From positions 1 to 24,115 of the IMG/VR virus record IMGVR_UViG_3300023235_000131: a stretch of DNA of 24,115 nt. One strand, given 5' to 3'. Below, in pieces: positions 16,201-23,630 of this stretch; within the stretch, counting starts at the first letter, position 1, and each line of letters begins with the position of its first letter. This stretch comes from a virus. Both the position numbers and the translations under genes were made by a program. The notes below the pieces were generated by a model. That model was not told the origin of the DNA. It worked only from the letters and a program-made list of their open reading frames with translations, and ran no database searches.

Positions 16201-18035
16201 AAAACAATGCTAAAAAAGATATTGCTTTAAGTGAGGCACAAGAAACTGAGCGAAAAGTTTTAGAAGAGCAACATAAAATTAATGTAGCAATTGATTCTAA
16301 TCAATATCACCAAAAGTTAACTCGATGGATTGGTGAGCCGGATAAACCATTTGCTAAACGAGTATTACGTGACCCTAACAATCTTTATAAGTTCCATAAG
16401 CCTTATGCTGCAAACGAAATGGATAGCAATGCTAGATCTTATTTAGAAGCGATACTAGGTACTTCTGATGGAGATATTACAGCAGATATAATGGGTAGCT
16501 TATCTGGTATGTCTAGTGAAAACTCATTGAGTAGCCGTACACATATGATTGCTCATAATGAATTAATTAAAAATAAATTCGTTGAAACTGACCCTGTGAA
16601 ATTGCTTAAACTTTATAATGGCAGACTTAATCGACTTGTTGCTATGAAAGAAGCTTATGGAATGGTTGAGCCTGATGGAAATATTAGACAGTTAATAACT
16701 AAATTCACTAAAGAAAATAATGCCAAAAGAGCTAAAATTGAAGAGATTGAAAATAAAGATGAAAGAGAAAAGGCTAGTTTAGCTTTAGAAAAAGCTATTG
16801 ATGATGATACACAATTCCTAAAAAACGTAATGTTTAGAGTTACAGGTAAATCACATGGCACTCCTAAGCAAAAAGAAATGACTAAAGCAGCTAGAAATAT
16901 TGCGTCATTCATTATGTTAGGCAGTGTTCCTTTATCTATGATTACCGATCCTATGTTTGCTATGTTGAAAAATGGTGTATGGCCAACAATTTCTAATTCA
17001 ATTCATCCTTTTTTATCAGAACTTTCAAGAGGTGATAATTCAAATAAAGAGTTTGCTCACTTCTTAGGTCTGGCAATGGAAGGTGAGGCACACAATCTTT
17101 CTAGTAGATGGTTTGATGGAATAAATTCAGGTGACTTAACTAAGACTGGAGTTATATCTAGTGCTTTAGAGAAAGCCGCAAGACTTACTTCAAAACTTGC
17201 GCTAACAAATGCAATAAATAATGCGCAAGAAAGAATTTTAGCAATGACTAATGACGCAGCTTTCTTAAAAAGTTTACAGCTTTATAAAGAAGGTAAGCTT
17301 AGTAAAGGTCGAACTCAAGCCCTTTTACAGTATGGTATCGAGCTTGATAAGATGGGTGATAGAATTCTTGCTCAGTTTGAAAAGTATGGAGATGGTCGCA
17401 ATAGTCAAGCTCATTTATGGACTGATAAAGAAGCACAAAGAGTTTGGACTGATGCTATACGTTCTTCAGTTCGTGATATATTAATTAAAAAAGATCTTCT
17501 TACTAATCCTTTTTGGACTGATACTCAGATCGGAAGTTTAGTATCATTATTTAAGTCATGGTCTTTTACTGCATTTGCTAGGTTTACAATTCCTCTTATG
17601 CAATCACCTGACGTTGATAAAATTATAGGTTCAATTCTAGCCATAGGAATTGGATCTTTAGTAGCTCCATTAAGAAGACTTTCAAGAGGTGATGACGCAT
17701 TTAAAGATGATAACTCTATGTTTGTTGATGGCGTTGTCGATGGCGGAGTAGGTAGCATATTTAGTGATATTATAAATCTTGCAAACTCACTAACTGGTAA
17801 TAGATTGTTAGGTGGATTTGTTGGAGATAAATATAGACAAGTTAATTTTGCTTCTGCAATAGCAGGCCCTTTTGGTAATGTTGGTGGTTCTATTTTTGAC
17901 TTGATAGGCAAGGCAATGGAAGGTAAATACGGCGAGAAAGAAGCTAAAAAAACCGCAAGACTATTGCCATTCTTAAGTTTCTGGTACGACAAACAAGTAG
18001 TAGATAAAATTATAGAACATCAATTTAAAGGATAA
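13236..18035 (+). CDS. Giant internal virion protein with N-terminal lysozyme domain, gp16-like
   Basis: A 1599-aa protein, larger than T7 gp16 (1318 aa). Residues about 10-125 are a phage tail lysozyme (Phage_lysozyme2-type) domain: ALMGNLSMES with probable catalytic Glu40, then GGTGWGQWTGPRRKQF (59-74). A Pro/Glu/Gln-rich linker follows (about 175-215). Small-residue-rich hydrophobic stretches lie at about 396-440 and 480-490, a Lys/Glu-rich coiled coil spans about 760-1030, and a hydrophobic segment IIGSILAIGIGSLVAPL is near 1463-1479. In T7 the gp16 protein is ejected first, cuts the cell wall locally and spans the inner membrane to pull in DNA; the same is inferred. T7 uses a different transglycosylase fold, so the lysozyme domain here looks like a swapped module. 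Confidence 0.85.
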   Translation: MTQQKHELNKDASKWVSYVIDKTGLNEKQALALMGNLSMESLGLHNTQELDPTVKGSKGGTGWGQWTGPRRKQFEAFVDKNNLDINSDEANAKFLVNDLKNTDGKSTVPNFLNSLKKTSTTDEANNLTVNQYLFPKNRDTLDTRKGFINELSDVFNSSKNQFQEDKYEPSFKLPDVVQPDLTDTPQEPVEAPSYEPTQEIKQPEIPLEQQQEAQNDLQEDVIGYTDENAIKLGGEAWEQFYTQTGNVGLKKPLTTQDFNDSSKAYGPNTVQTSSTLPHIVDVNKKHELSDNSWSVKGAPDAPEVGLGIFSTALETIKRNSFVGNIAQEQSFRNAVLDDSGDEAPAGWTWKTDLEPILEATPSEYWNRFLYAKNPRQRENIINWIHDQEVKNEQYDNGSYIGAFGGAVISGLSPEILYPLGMAMKSAKMSTTALHFNLAASTGIAMSAISHNYLMQTTVATGNLSDFAYDTFIDTTAGLLFVGASNVPRLAKTLGDKLDGWSINARKQAKYGSQGITPKFKLLENGTIDTKNPYVADVAGADNSTQSVGAAEVAEAHEFYQSGLSEEGLFKWIGFRNIAKWISPQFKGLNSGNSVVNFITLRTDDTVIKTIGNKDIQANPINFLSRFAYYNDKTSQAAGQLLSLFYEANGMGAGQNNGDALRRAATRLSSGLDMDWDAFGEEVILATINGLAHSNPKVNEAAALFFNEQLETFTRFGKIFNYPTNEAFVKTANQYANIVYDRHELKKRPKDFRDMSIASQIERNKLINVHMNPINEMVEHLASLKDLKAERELDIALTPDELAAVDTKIKTKETLFKIAESPEDKAAIKAEILELKKSRRRKGVFSLADRGEMDFDIEVAKANLLNERRKVADLARSTPETTMAIENFDGVSGEDSLAIQGILEPKKKAEAEHSKKKRKVALSENAEKKIKKEIVALKKKRALVNEETYVSTDKNKSRRDRKHKIFNEKLNAKKEALNKEIQKAEEALVKNNAKKDIALSEAQETERKVLEEQHKINVAIDSNQYHQKLTRWIGEPDKPFAKRVLRDPNNLYKFHKPYAANEMDSNARSYLEAILGTSDGDITADIMGSLSGMSSENSLSSRTHMIAHNELIKNKFVETDPVKLLKLYNGRLNRLVAMKEAYGMVEPDGNIRQLITKFTKENNAKRAKIEEIENKDEREKASLALEKAIDDDTQFLKNVMFRVTGKSHGTPKQKEMTKAARNIASFIMLGSVPLSMITDPMFAMLKNGVWPTISNSIHPFLSELSRGDNSNKEFAHFLGLAMEGEAHNLSSRWFDGINSGDLTKTGVISSALEKAARLTSKLALTNAINNAQERILAMTNDAAFLKSLQLYKEGKLSKGRTQALLQYGIELDKMGDRILAQFEKYGDGRNSQAHLWTDKEAQRVWTDAIRSSVRDILIKKDLLTNPFWTDTQIGSLVSLFKSWSFTAFARFTIPLMQSPDVDKIIGSILAIGIGSLVAPLRRLSRGDDAFKDDNSMFVDGVVDGGVGSIFSDIINLANSLTGNRLLGGFVGDKYRQVNFASAIAGPFGNVGGSIFDLIGKAMEGKYGEKEAKKTARLLPFLSFWYDKQVVDKIIEHQFKG

Positions 18036-18037
18036 AT

Positions 18038-19525
18038 ATGAGTACGATAATTAATGATATTGCCCCACGGAATCAGTTTATTGCAACCAATCTTCAAACT
18101 GTTTTTGATGCTTCTTTTACTGCTGATATAGCTAGTGATGTAACAGTTTATGCTAGAGCTACTGGCGTTGCTGCTGATGATATCGCCCAGGTGATTGCTG
18201 CGGTAGATTATACAATTACTTTTATTGGTGCTGAGAGAATAGTTAGAGTAACTTTTACCGTTGGTAGAACAACTGCCGATATAGTTACAGTTTCTCGTGA
18301 GACTCCTACAGATAGGATGAACTTGTATACTAATACAAACTTCACTCCAGCAATGTTAAATCAAGACTTTGAAGTTACGACTTTGACTCAACAACAAAAT
18401 AAATTATTTAGAGATAAGATCGGGCCTCAGTATAATGTTTCAGCTAGTTTAGGTTTAGAAAATATAGCAACTTACCTGAATGTGACTGAAGCTACTGATT
18501 TAATTTTACCATATCTTGCCGCTGACCAGCTTTGGGCTAAGAATACTGATGCTTCATCTATTGTAGCTATTGATGTGCCTGCTGGTGGTATCGGGCCTAG
18601 AGATGCTACGTTTATTACTCAGACACCAAGCTCTGACTTAGATAATGAGCAAGCTCTTTCAGCTTTATCTACTGGCTTTATGAGTTCCACTACAGCTACA
18701 GGTGTAGTTGCTACTAGAACTTTAACAGGAACAGGCAATCAGATAGATGTTACTAATGGTAATGGTGGTGGCGACCCAGTGTTTTCACTGTCAGCTACAC
18801 TTGATACCCCTGGAACTTTTACAGTTGGAACTACTCATGTAGTTAGCGCAATTATAAATGATTCGACTCAAGCTACAGCTTTAGCAACGAATCTTTCTAG
18901 CGCTTTAGCAATGAAAACTTATGTTGATGGTTTAGTTGCGGTCTTAGCTGTAGGTGGTTCTAATAATGAAATACAATATAATAATGCTGGCTCATTCGGT
19001 GGGGTGACTGGAGCTAACAGCGCAACCTTAGTAACTACATCGGCTGGTGTTCCGGTGATGACAGCTAGCATGACAAATGGTCAGGTATTGATTGGTTCAA
19101 CTGGAGCTACCCCTGTGCCAGCTACTTTAACTGCTGGTGCTGGCATTAGTATTGCAGAATCAGCGGGTGGTATTACAATTGCTGGTACTGGTTCAGGTAT
19201 TGGTTGGACGGAGGTTACAGGAACAACACAAGCAGGCGCAGCCGATTCAGGATATGTTATAAACAATGCTGGCGTCGTTACGGTTACTTTGCCTGCAACA
19301 GCGGCTTTTGGCACTATAATTAGTATTGTTGGTAAAGGTGCTGGCGGCTGGAAAATTGATCATGGAACTGGCCAAAATATTCAAGTCGGAGCTTCTTCAA
19401 CTACCCCGACAACTGGCTCTGTAGCTTCCACTAATCAGTTTGATTCAATTGATTTGATTTGCACTACTGCTGATACTACATGGACTACGCAATCAGGCTT
19501 CATTGGCTCACTAACTATTGTATAA
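18038..19525 (+). CDS. Tail fibre with T7-type N-terminal anchor
   Basis: A 495-aa protein. Residues 1-135 match the T7 fibre anchor domain family: DYTITFIGAERIVRVTF, then VSRETPTDRMNLYTNTNFTP (about 84-103) and a Gln-rich helix (LTQQQNKLFRDKI). This part binds the nozzle/adaptor junction. The remainder is Gly/Thr/Ser/Ala-rich beta repeat sequence with EIQYNNAGSFGGVTG and NGQVLIGSTGATPV motifs, common in phage fibres. The C-terminal domain has VTLPATAAFGTIISIVGKG, which may be the trimer tip. AAAGGA lies upstream and the gene begins 2 nt after the previous stop. Host recognition is inferred. Confidence 0.85.
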   Translation: MSTIINDIAPRNQFIATNLQTVFDASFTADIASDVTVYARATGVAADDIAQVIAAVDYTITFIGAERIVRVTFTVGRTTADIVTVSRETPTDRMNLYTNTNFTPAMLNQDFEVTTLTQQQNKLFRDKIGPQYNVSASLGLENIATYLNVTEATDLILPYLAADQLWAKNTDASSIVAIDVPAGGIGPRDATFITQTPSSDLDNEQALSALSTGFMSSTTATGVVATRTLTGTGNQIDVTNGNGGGDPVFSLSATLDTPGTFTVGTTHVVSAIINDSTQATALATNLSSALAMKTYVDGLVAVLAVGGSNNEIQYNNAGSFGGVTGANSATLVTTSAGVPVMTASMTNGQVLIGSTGATPVPATLTAGAGISIAESAGGITIAGTGSGIGWTEVTGTTQAGAADSGYVINNAGVVTVTLPATAAFGTIISIVGKGAGGWKIDHGTGQNIQVGASSTTPTTGSVASTNQFDSIDLICTTADTTWTTQSGFIGSLTIV

Positions 19526-19534
19526 GGAATAATC

Positions 19535-20512
19535 ATGGCTACGAACGACAGTTTAAATAATTCACTTGCAGGACAGACCGGCACGGGAACTTATGCGGGT
19601 AGCAATGCTCCTACTTTTGTAGGGCCTTTGCTTGGAACTCCTGCATCGGGTGTATTAACAAATACAACCGGCTTACCAATTAGCACAGGTGTTAGCGGGT
19701 TAGGAACCAACGTGGCTACTTTTCTTGCCACACCGTCAAGCTCAAATTTGGCAGCAGCTTTAACAGACGAGACAGGTACGGGCGCAGCAGTTTTTGCTAA
19801 TACCCCTGCATTAGTAACGCCAGTATTAGGAGCCGCTACAGGCACTAGCATTAACCTTGGTAGCTCAACAACAATAACTAGCTTTATAGATGACGATACG
19901 TTCGCAACTGCAAGCGCAACGGCTGGCGCAACGTCTGAATCAATTGCAGCTTACGTTAACGCTCAAATAACTGCTGCTGATGTTGGTTCGTGGATTTTAA
20001 TAAGCACTGGTACTGCTAGCTCATCTGCAACTATAGATTTTACTGGTTTAAGTTCAACTTACATTGCTTACAAAGTAATTTTAACTGGAGTTTTACCAGC
20101 TACTAGCGCAACTGTTTTGTGGTTTAGAACAAGCACAGATAATGGTTCAACTTATTATGCTGCCGCTGGTGATTATTCCTGGACTAATACAACCCATGTT
20201 CCTGGCTCAGCAGTTGTAACGTTGGCTAGCGCATCCGATACTGAGATAGAATTAAATAATACAACCGACACACAATTAAACACAACAGGTAACGAGCTTT
20301 CTATGGAGCTTACTTTGTTCTCACCAAGTACCACAGATCAAACTAAATGCAACTGGTATGGACACGGATTTAATACAAGTGGTATAGGTTTCTCAATCAT
20401 CGGAGCTGGAGTAACTAGGTATCAAACTGATATAGACGCAATCAGATTTATGTTTAGCAGCGGCAATATAGCAACGGGTGTATTTAAACTTTACGGGATA
20501 AAAGCAACATGA
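19535..20512 (+). CDS. Second tail fibre / receptor-binding protein
   Basis: A 325-aa protein, very rich in Thr, Ser, Gly and Ala. The first 110 residues are a fibre shaft with the widespread motifs LLGTPASGVLTNTTGLP (32-48), VSGLGTNVATFLATPSS and TGTGAAVFANTPALVTPVLG. The last 170 residues form a beta-rich head beginning VGSWILISTGTASSSATIDF, probably the receptor-contacting tip. It lacks the T7-type anchor present in the upstream protein, so it probably attaches to that fibre as a distal subunit. A ribosome site AAGGA is present. The next gene overlaps it by 4 nt (ATGA). Confidence 0.78.
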   Translation: MATNDSLNNSLAGQTGTGTYAGSNAPTFVGPLLGTPASGVLTNTTGLPISTGVSGLGTNVATFLATPSSSNLAAALTDETGTGAAVFANTPALVTPVLGAATGTSINLGSSTTITSFIDDDTFATASATAGATSESIAAYVNAQITAADVGSWILISTGTASSSATIDFTGLSSTYIAYKVILTGVLPATSATVLWFRTSTDNGSTYYAAAGDYSWTNTTHVPGSAVVTLASASDTEIELNNTTDTQLNTTGNELSMELTLFSPSTTDQTKCNWYGHGFNTSGIGFSIIGAGVTRYQTDIDAIRFMFSSGNIATGVFKLYGIKAT

Positions 20513-20883
20513 GTCTATTTAAAGAGGTTAACGGTAAACGAGTTCAGTTATCAGCCGAGGAAGAAAGCAATACGCTCAAAGAGTGGGAATCTAACAAGCC
20601 TGATATAGAGCAGGATAATTTAAAAAGTTACTCTATGGCTGTTACATTACATATAAATGAAATCGCTATTGCACGCGGCTATGATTCTGCTTTGTCAGTT
20701 GTGTCGTATGCAGGAAGTAAAAAACTAAAATGGAAAGGCGAGGCTGTAGTATTCAATGACTGGCGCGATGACTGTTGGCAATATTCTTACGACGAATTCG
20801 AAAAGATGGAAGCCGGAACAAGAACGTGGCCTACACCTAAAGATTTTATTTTAGAATTACCTGTAATTGCTTGGCCAATATAA
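20509..20883 (+). CDS. Tail-fibre-associated protein (possible assembly chaperone)
   Basis: A 124-aa protein. After an N-terminal part that resembles fibre-assembly proteins (VQLSAEEESNTLKEW), residues about 50-110 show INEIAIARGYDSALSVVSYA, then WKGEAVVFNDWRDDCW and TWPTPKDFILELP. This conserved block is frequently found in small genes right after phage tail fibres, alone or fused to fibres. The ATGA overlap with the fibre gene and the lack of a good independent ribosome site suggest coupled production. A chaperone for fibre folding, or a small virion component, are both open. Confidence 0.6.
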   Translation: MSLFKEVNGKRVQLSAEEESNTLKEWESNKPDIEQDNLKSYSMAVTLHINEIAIARGYDSALSVVSYAGSKKLKWKGEAVVFNDWRDDCWQYSYDEFEKMEAGTRTWPTPKDFILELPVIAWPI

Positions 20884-20892
20884 GGGGTTATT

Positions 20893-21090
20893 ATGAATAA
20901 ATCAAAAGGATTTGCACCACTGATTGCCCTTGCTGTTATAGCTGGGGCGTTTGTTGTTGGTTTAATTTTTCAGAAAGCGACTAAAATAATTGATCACCCG
21001 TTAGAACAAATTAGTGAGAAAGCTTTAGAAGCTCATGGTATTGAAATAGACTTCTCAGAAGATAAAAAAAATAAACTTAAAGGGAAGTAA
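20893..21090 (+). CDS. Small single-pass membrane protein
   Basis: A 65-aa protein: short basic N-terminus (MNKSKG), one hydrophobic helix at residues 7-27, then a charged C-terminal part containing DHPLEQISEKALEAHGIEIDF and a Lys-rich end. The shape would suit a lysis-associated protein (pinholin-like or spanin-related), but it has no lipobox, dual-start motif or other specific signal, so no function is assigned. AGGGG lies upstream, and its stop overlaps the start of the VRR-NUC gene (TAATG). Confidence 0.65.
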   Translation: MNKSKGFAPLIALAVIAGAFVVGLIFQKATKIIDHPLEQISEKALEAHGIEIDFSEDKKNKLKGK

Positions 21091-21506
21091 TGACTAAGAT
21101 CTATAAAGTGGGTACAGAGCTTACGGACCAGCGTAATTTGGTCAAATGGTTTCGATTGGCTCATGAAAAGTATTCAAAGCATCTTTTGCGAATCGGTAAC
21201 GAGGGCAAGAAGACTGTAATTGGTCATAAAGTTGCAGCTCAGACCGGATTAGTAAAAGGTGCTTCGGACTTATTCCTTGCACTTCCAAGCAACGGTTACG
21301 GGGGGCTTTGGATTGAGTTAAAAAGAAAGGATGCTAAGATTACCCCTAGCAATAAAGAGCACTTTGATAGGCAGATTTCTTTTCTAGCTGCTATGAAAAG
21401 TGTAGGCTACGAAGGCTATATGTGCTTTGGATTTGATGAGGCTAAGAAGGTAATTGAAACCTACCTTAAGCCAATTGAAGAGAGTAGAATAGTGCTTGCA
21501 AGATAA
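21090..21506 (+). CDS. VRR-NUC domain nuclease
   Basis: A 138-aa protein with the VRR-NUC active site of the PD-(D/E)XK superfamily: a conserved Gln14 in the first helix, G-A-S-D at 57-60 (Asp60), and I-E-L-K at 75-78 (Glu76, Lys78), then a helix with DRQISFLAAM and G-Y. Such single-domain nucleases are common in phages, and in isolation act on branched or structured DNA. Its place just upstream of the packaging genes suggests help in clearing branched DNA before packaging, the job of a Holliday-junction resolvase such as T7 gp3. It is translationally coupled to the upstream membrane protein gene. Confidence 0.82.
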   Translation: MTKIYKVGTELTDQRNLVKWFRLAHEKYSKHLLRIGNEGKKTVIGHKVAAQTGLVKGASDLFLALPSNGYGGLWIELKRKDAKITPSNKEHFDRQISFLAAMKSVGYEGYMCFGFDEAKKVIETYLKPIEESRIVLAR

Positions 21507-21510
21507 ATTA

Positions 21511-21540
21511 AGCCAGCGTCCGTGCGGGACATTGCTGGCT
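21511..21540 (+). terminator. Strong hairpin without a T-tract
   Basis: AGCCAGC (21511-21517) pairs perfectly with GCTGGCT (21534-21540). An inner stem GTCC/GGAC closes the loop GTGCG, with a 3-nt ATT bulge. It starts 4 nt after the VRR-NUC stop. No T-run follows, so it is more likely a stability or processing hairpin, or a partial terminator, than a full intrinsic terminator. Confidence 0.5.
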
Positions 21541-21559
21541 CACAACACGAGAGAATTAT

Positions 21560-22210
21560 ATGTCAATTAGAAAATCTATTCCACCAATTATTAATGGTTT
21601 TAAACTTATTGAAGATTTAGGTATTACATCTGATTTAGGGTGGCGAACCAGAACTTTATTGATGGAGTGTAAAAAATGTGGCAAGCCTTTTAAAATAGGC
21701 TGGGCTAATATGAGAAGTCAAAAGGTTGGCTGCTCTAGGCAGTGTGCTTTTGGTGTGGCAGCAAATAAGAGGCTGCAAAAACTATATGCAAGTATAATTG
21801 AAAGAACTGAAAAGAAAACACATGTTAGCTATGAAAAATATGGCGCCGCAGGAATTAAACTTTGCACAGAATGGCGTGAAGATTCTAGTGTTTTTTATAA
21901 ATGGTGTTTAGGCAACGGGTACTCGGACAGCCTTACATTAGATAGAATAGATAACTCAAAAGGTTATTCTCCTGATAATTGCCGGTGGACTACCAAGTCA
22001 GTTCAATCTCAAAACTCTAGTCAATCAAAATTAAATAATGAAAAAGTCTTGGAAATTCGAGAGCTTCTTAAAACAATTTCAGTAAAGGTTATATGTCATT
22101 TGCATGGGGTCAGTAAAAATATTATCTATGGAATAAAAAAAGGAACTAGGTGGAATAATGTATATTCAGATACCGACGGGCGGCCTCACTCTTTACCCTT
22201 GGCAAAATGA
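21560..22210 (+). CDS. HNH endonuclease with AP2/NUMOD-type organisation, probable homing gene
   Basis: A 216-aa protein. An N-terminal zinc motif (C37/C40 and C58/C62) precedes the HNH core: YEKYGAAGIKLCTEW (91-105), LTLDRIDNSKGY (126-136) with the DRID motif, then NCRW (140-143) and Q-N at 151-152. A C-terminal helix-turn-helix (about 163-198, ending GIKKGTRW) resembles the DNA-binding tail of phage homing endonucleases. A GAGAG ribosome site is present. Its last 17 codons lie over the start of the large terminase gene in another frame, a 53-nt overlap. That is typical of a gene inserted by homing at a conserved target, not of an original operon member. Confidence 0.85.
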   Translation: MSIRKSIPPIINGFKLIEDLGITSDLGWRTRTLLMECKKCGKPFKIGWANMRSQKVGCSRQCAFGVAANKRLQKLYASIIERTEKKTHVSYEKYGAAGIKLCTEWREDSSVFYKWCLGNGYSDSLTLDRIDNSKGYSPDNCRWTTKSVQSQNSSQSKLNNEKVLEIRELLKTISVKVICHLHGVSKNIIYGIKKGTRWNNVYSDTDGRPHSLPLAK

Positions 22211-23471
22211 AGTATTTAAAGCCGTAAGAGAAAACAAGAACGGCTTTGTTTGCGTGCACAGAAGAGCAGGGAAAGATGTCACCTCGATGCAGATATGGTT
22301 AATGAGAGCCTTGCAAAGAGTGGGAACACATTTATATCTTTTTCCTCAGCAAAACCAAGCTAGAAAAGTGGTGTGGGAGGGGATGATGTTCTCAGGGCAG
22401 CGTTTCATTAGCCTAATTCCAGAGAGCTTAATTGTAAAAAAGAATGATGCCAGAATGACAATAACACTTATTAACGGCTCAGTCTTAATACTCGGAGGCT
22501 CTAATAATATATCGGCTTTTATTGGCTCGAATCCGGTAACTATAATTTATTCGGAATTTGCACTGCAACATCCTCAGGTGCGTCAATTTCTTAATCCCAT
22601 CCTAGTTCAGAACGGCGGAAAAGAGTTCATACAAAGTACACCTAGAGGATTAAATCACATGCATGAGCTATTTATGCTCATACAAAATAATCCAGAATAT
22701 CACGTAAGGGTTTTAAGCGTAGACGATACCACCGACAACCAAGGTAATAGAATTATCTCAGAAACACAGATTGAAGAGTCTAGGGCTATGGGTATGAGTG
22801 AGGAAAAAATTCAACAGGAGTGGTATTGCAACTGGCATATAGGTAATCAGGGTTCTTACTACACGACAGAGATTTACGATCTTGAATTACGTGGTGGGCT
22901 CAGAGCAATTACGCCCGCAAATAATGTTCCTTTGCAGCTAGCTTGTGATTTAGGTGGCGTTGATAGTACGTGCTTCATACTATTTCAAGTGATTGGTAAA
23001 GATATTAATATCCTAAAGGTGATCGTAGATAGCGGTAAAGGCATGAAATACTACCTCGATGAAGCAGAAGAATATCGCAGAACTATAGGCTGTCCGTGGG
23101 GTAATAAGTTCGCTCCGCATGATATCGCACAACGATCGCAAGACTGGGCTAACGCTGAGTCAAGATTATTACAAGCTCGTAAAGCTGGCTGGCATTTTAT
23201 TATGACACCTAAGCTTGATGTTGTTGATGGTATAGAAGCTGCTAAGTTTGCACTGAGATTCACAAATATAAATGTGCCTGAGTGTGACCAATTAGTCAGA
23301 GCCTTAAGAGAGTACCAAAGGTCTTTTGATGAGATTAAGCAAATGTATGCGCCTAAACCACTTCATAACTGGGCTAGTCATTACGCAGATGCTTTTAGAT
23401 ATCTAGCGATTAATTACAATAGGCTTTATAACATTGAGGCTAGGACGATTAGCTATAGTTCTAGTTTATAG
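22158..23471 (+). CDS. Terminase large subunit (packaging ATPase and nuclease)
   Basis: A 437-aa protein. The ATPase part has a Walker A-type loop VHRRAGKD (33-40), with Asp in place of the usual Thr/Ser after the Lys, a Walker B strand VTIIYSE (127-133) with catalytic Glu133, and the coupling motif STPRG (160-164). The C-terminal RNase H-like nuclease has acidic residues Asp264 (ACDLGGVDS), Asp322 (PHDIAQRS) and Asp411 (HYADAFRY). It drives DNA into the prohead via the portal and cuts the concatemer. The start at 22158 has AGGTGG upstream and lies inside the HNH gene. The putative small subunit is near the left end of the window. Confidence 0.92.
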   Translation: MYIQIPTGGLTLYPWQNEVFKAVRENKNGFVCVHRRAGKDVTSMQIWLMRALQRVGTHLYLFPQQNQARKVVWEGMMFSGQRFISLIPESLIVKKNDARMTITLINGSVLILGGSNNISAFIGSNPVTIIYSEFALQHPQVRQFLNPILVQNGGKEFIQSTPRGLNHMHELFMLIQNNPEYHVRVLSVDDTTDNQGNRIISETQIEESRAMGMSEEKIQQEWYCNWHIGNQGSYYTTEIYDLELRGGLRAITPANNVPLQLACDLGGVDSTCFILFQVIGKDINILKVIVDSGKGMKYYLDEAEEYRRTIGCPWGNKFAPHDIAQRSQDWANAESRLLQARKAGWHFIMTPKLDVVDGIEAAKFALRFTNINVPECDQLVRALREYQRSFDEIKQMYAPKPLHNWASHYADAFRYLAINYNRLYNIEARTISYSSSL

Positions 23472-23630
23472 TGGTGGAGGCCGCTGCCGTTGGTGTGTCG
23501 ACACCGGATTCCATAGAGTTTGTACGCCAATAGTATAACACACTTCTTAATTTCTTTAATAACATTTAATACCCTGTATGCTTGTTTCTAGCTAGATTTG
23601 GCTACCCATTAACCTCAAGGACTGACAACA
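23472..23630 (+). promoter_or_regulatory. Intergenic region after terminase with GC-rich hairpin and possible promoter
   Basis: The first 40 bases are unusually GC-rich for this genome and contain a perfect hairpin GGTGT-GTCG-ACACC (23492-23505). The rest is AT-rich. CAATAG-TATAAC (23528-23539) contains a TATAAC hexamer and shares CAATAGTATA with the endolysin promoter region, so it may be a promoter for the 23631 gene. No T-tract follows the hairpin. A 20-codon GTG frame (23471-23533) overlapping the terminase stop is open but lacks a ribosome site. Confidence 0.35.

Noticed and set aside
17525-17992. A 155-codon minus-strand frame
   Set aside because: It is antisense to the gp16-like gene, Pro/Leu/Ser-rich as expected for a shadow frame, without a credible start context.
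23471-23533. A 20-codon GTG-started frame overlapping the terminase stop
   Set aside because: It is too short, lacks a ribosome site and coincides with a hairpin. It is kept only as a note in the intergenic entry.
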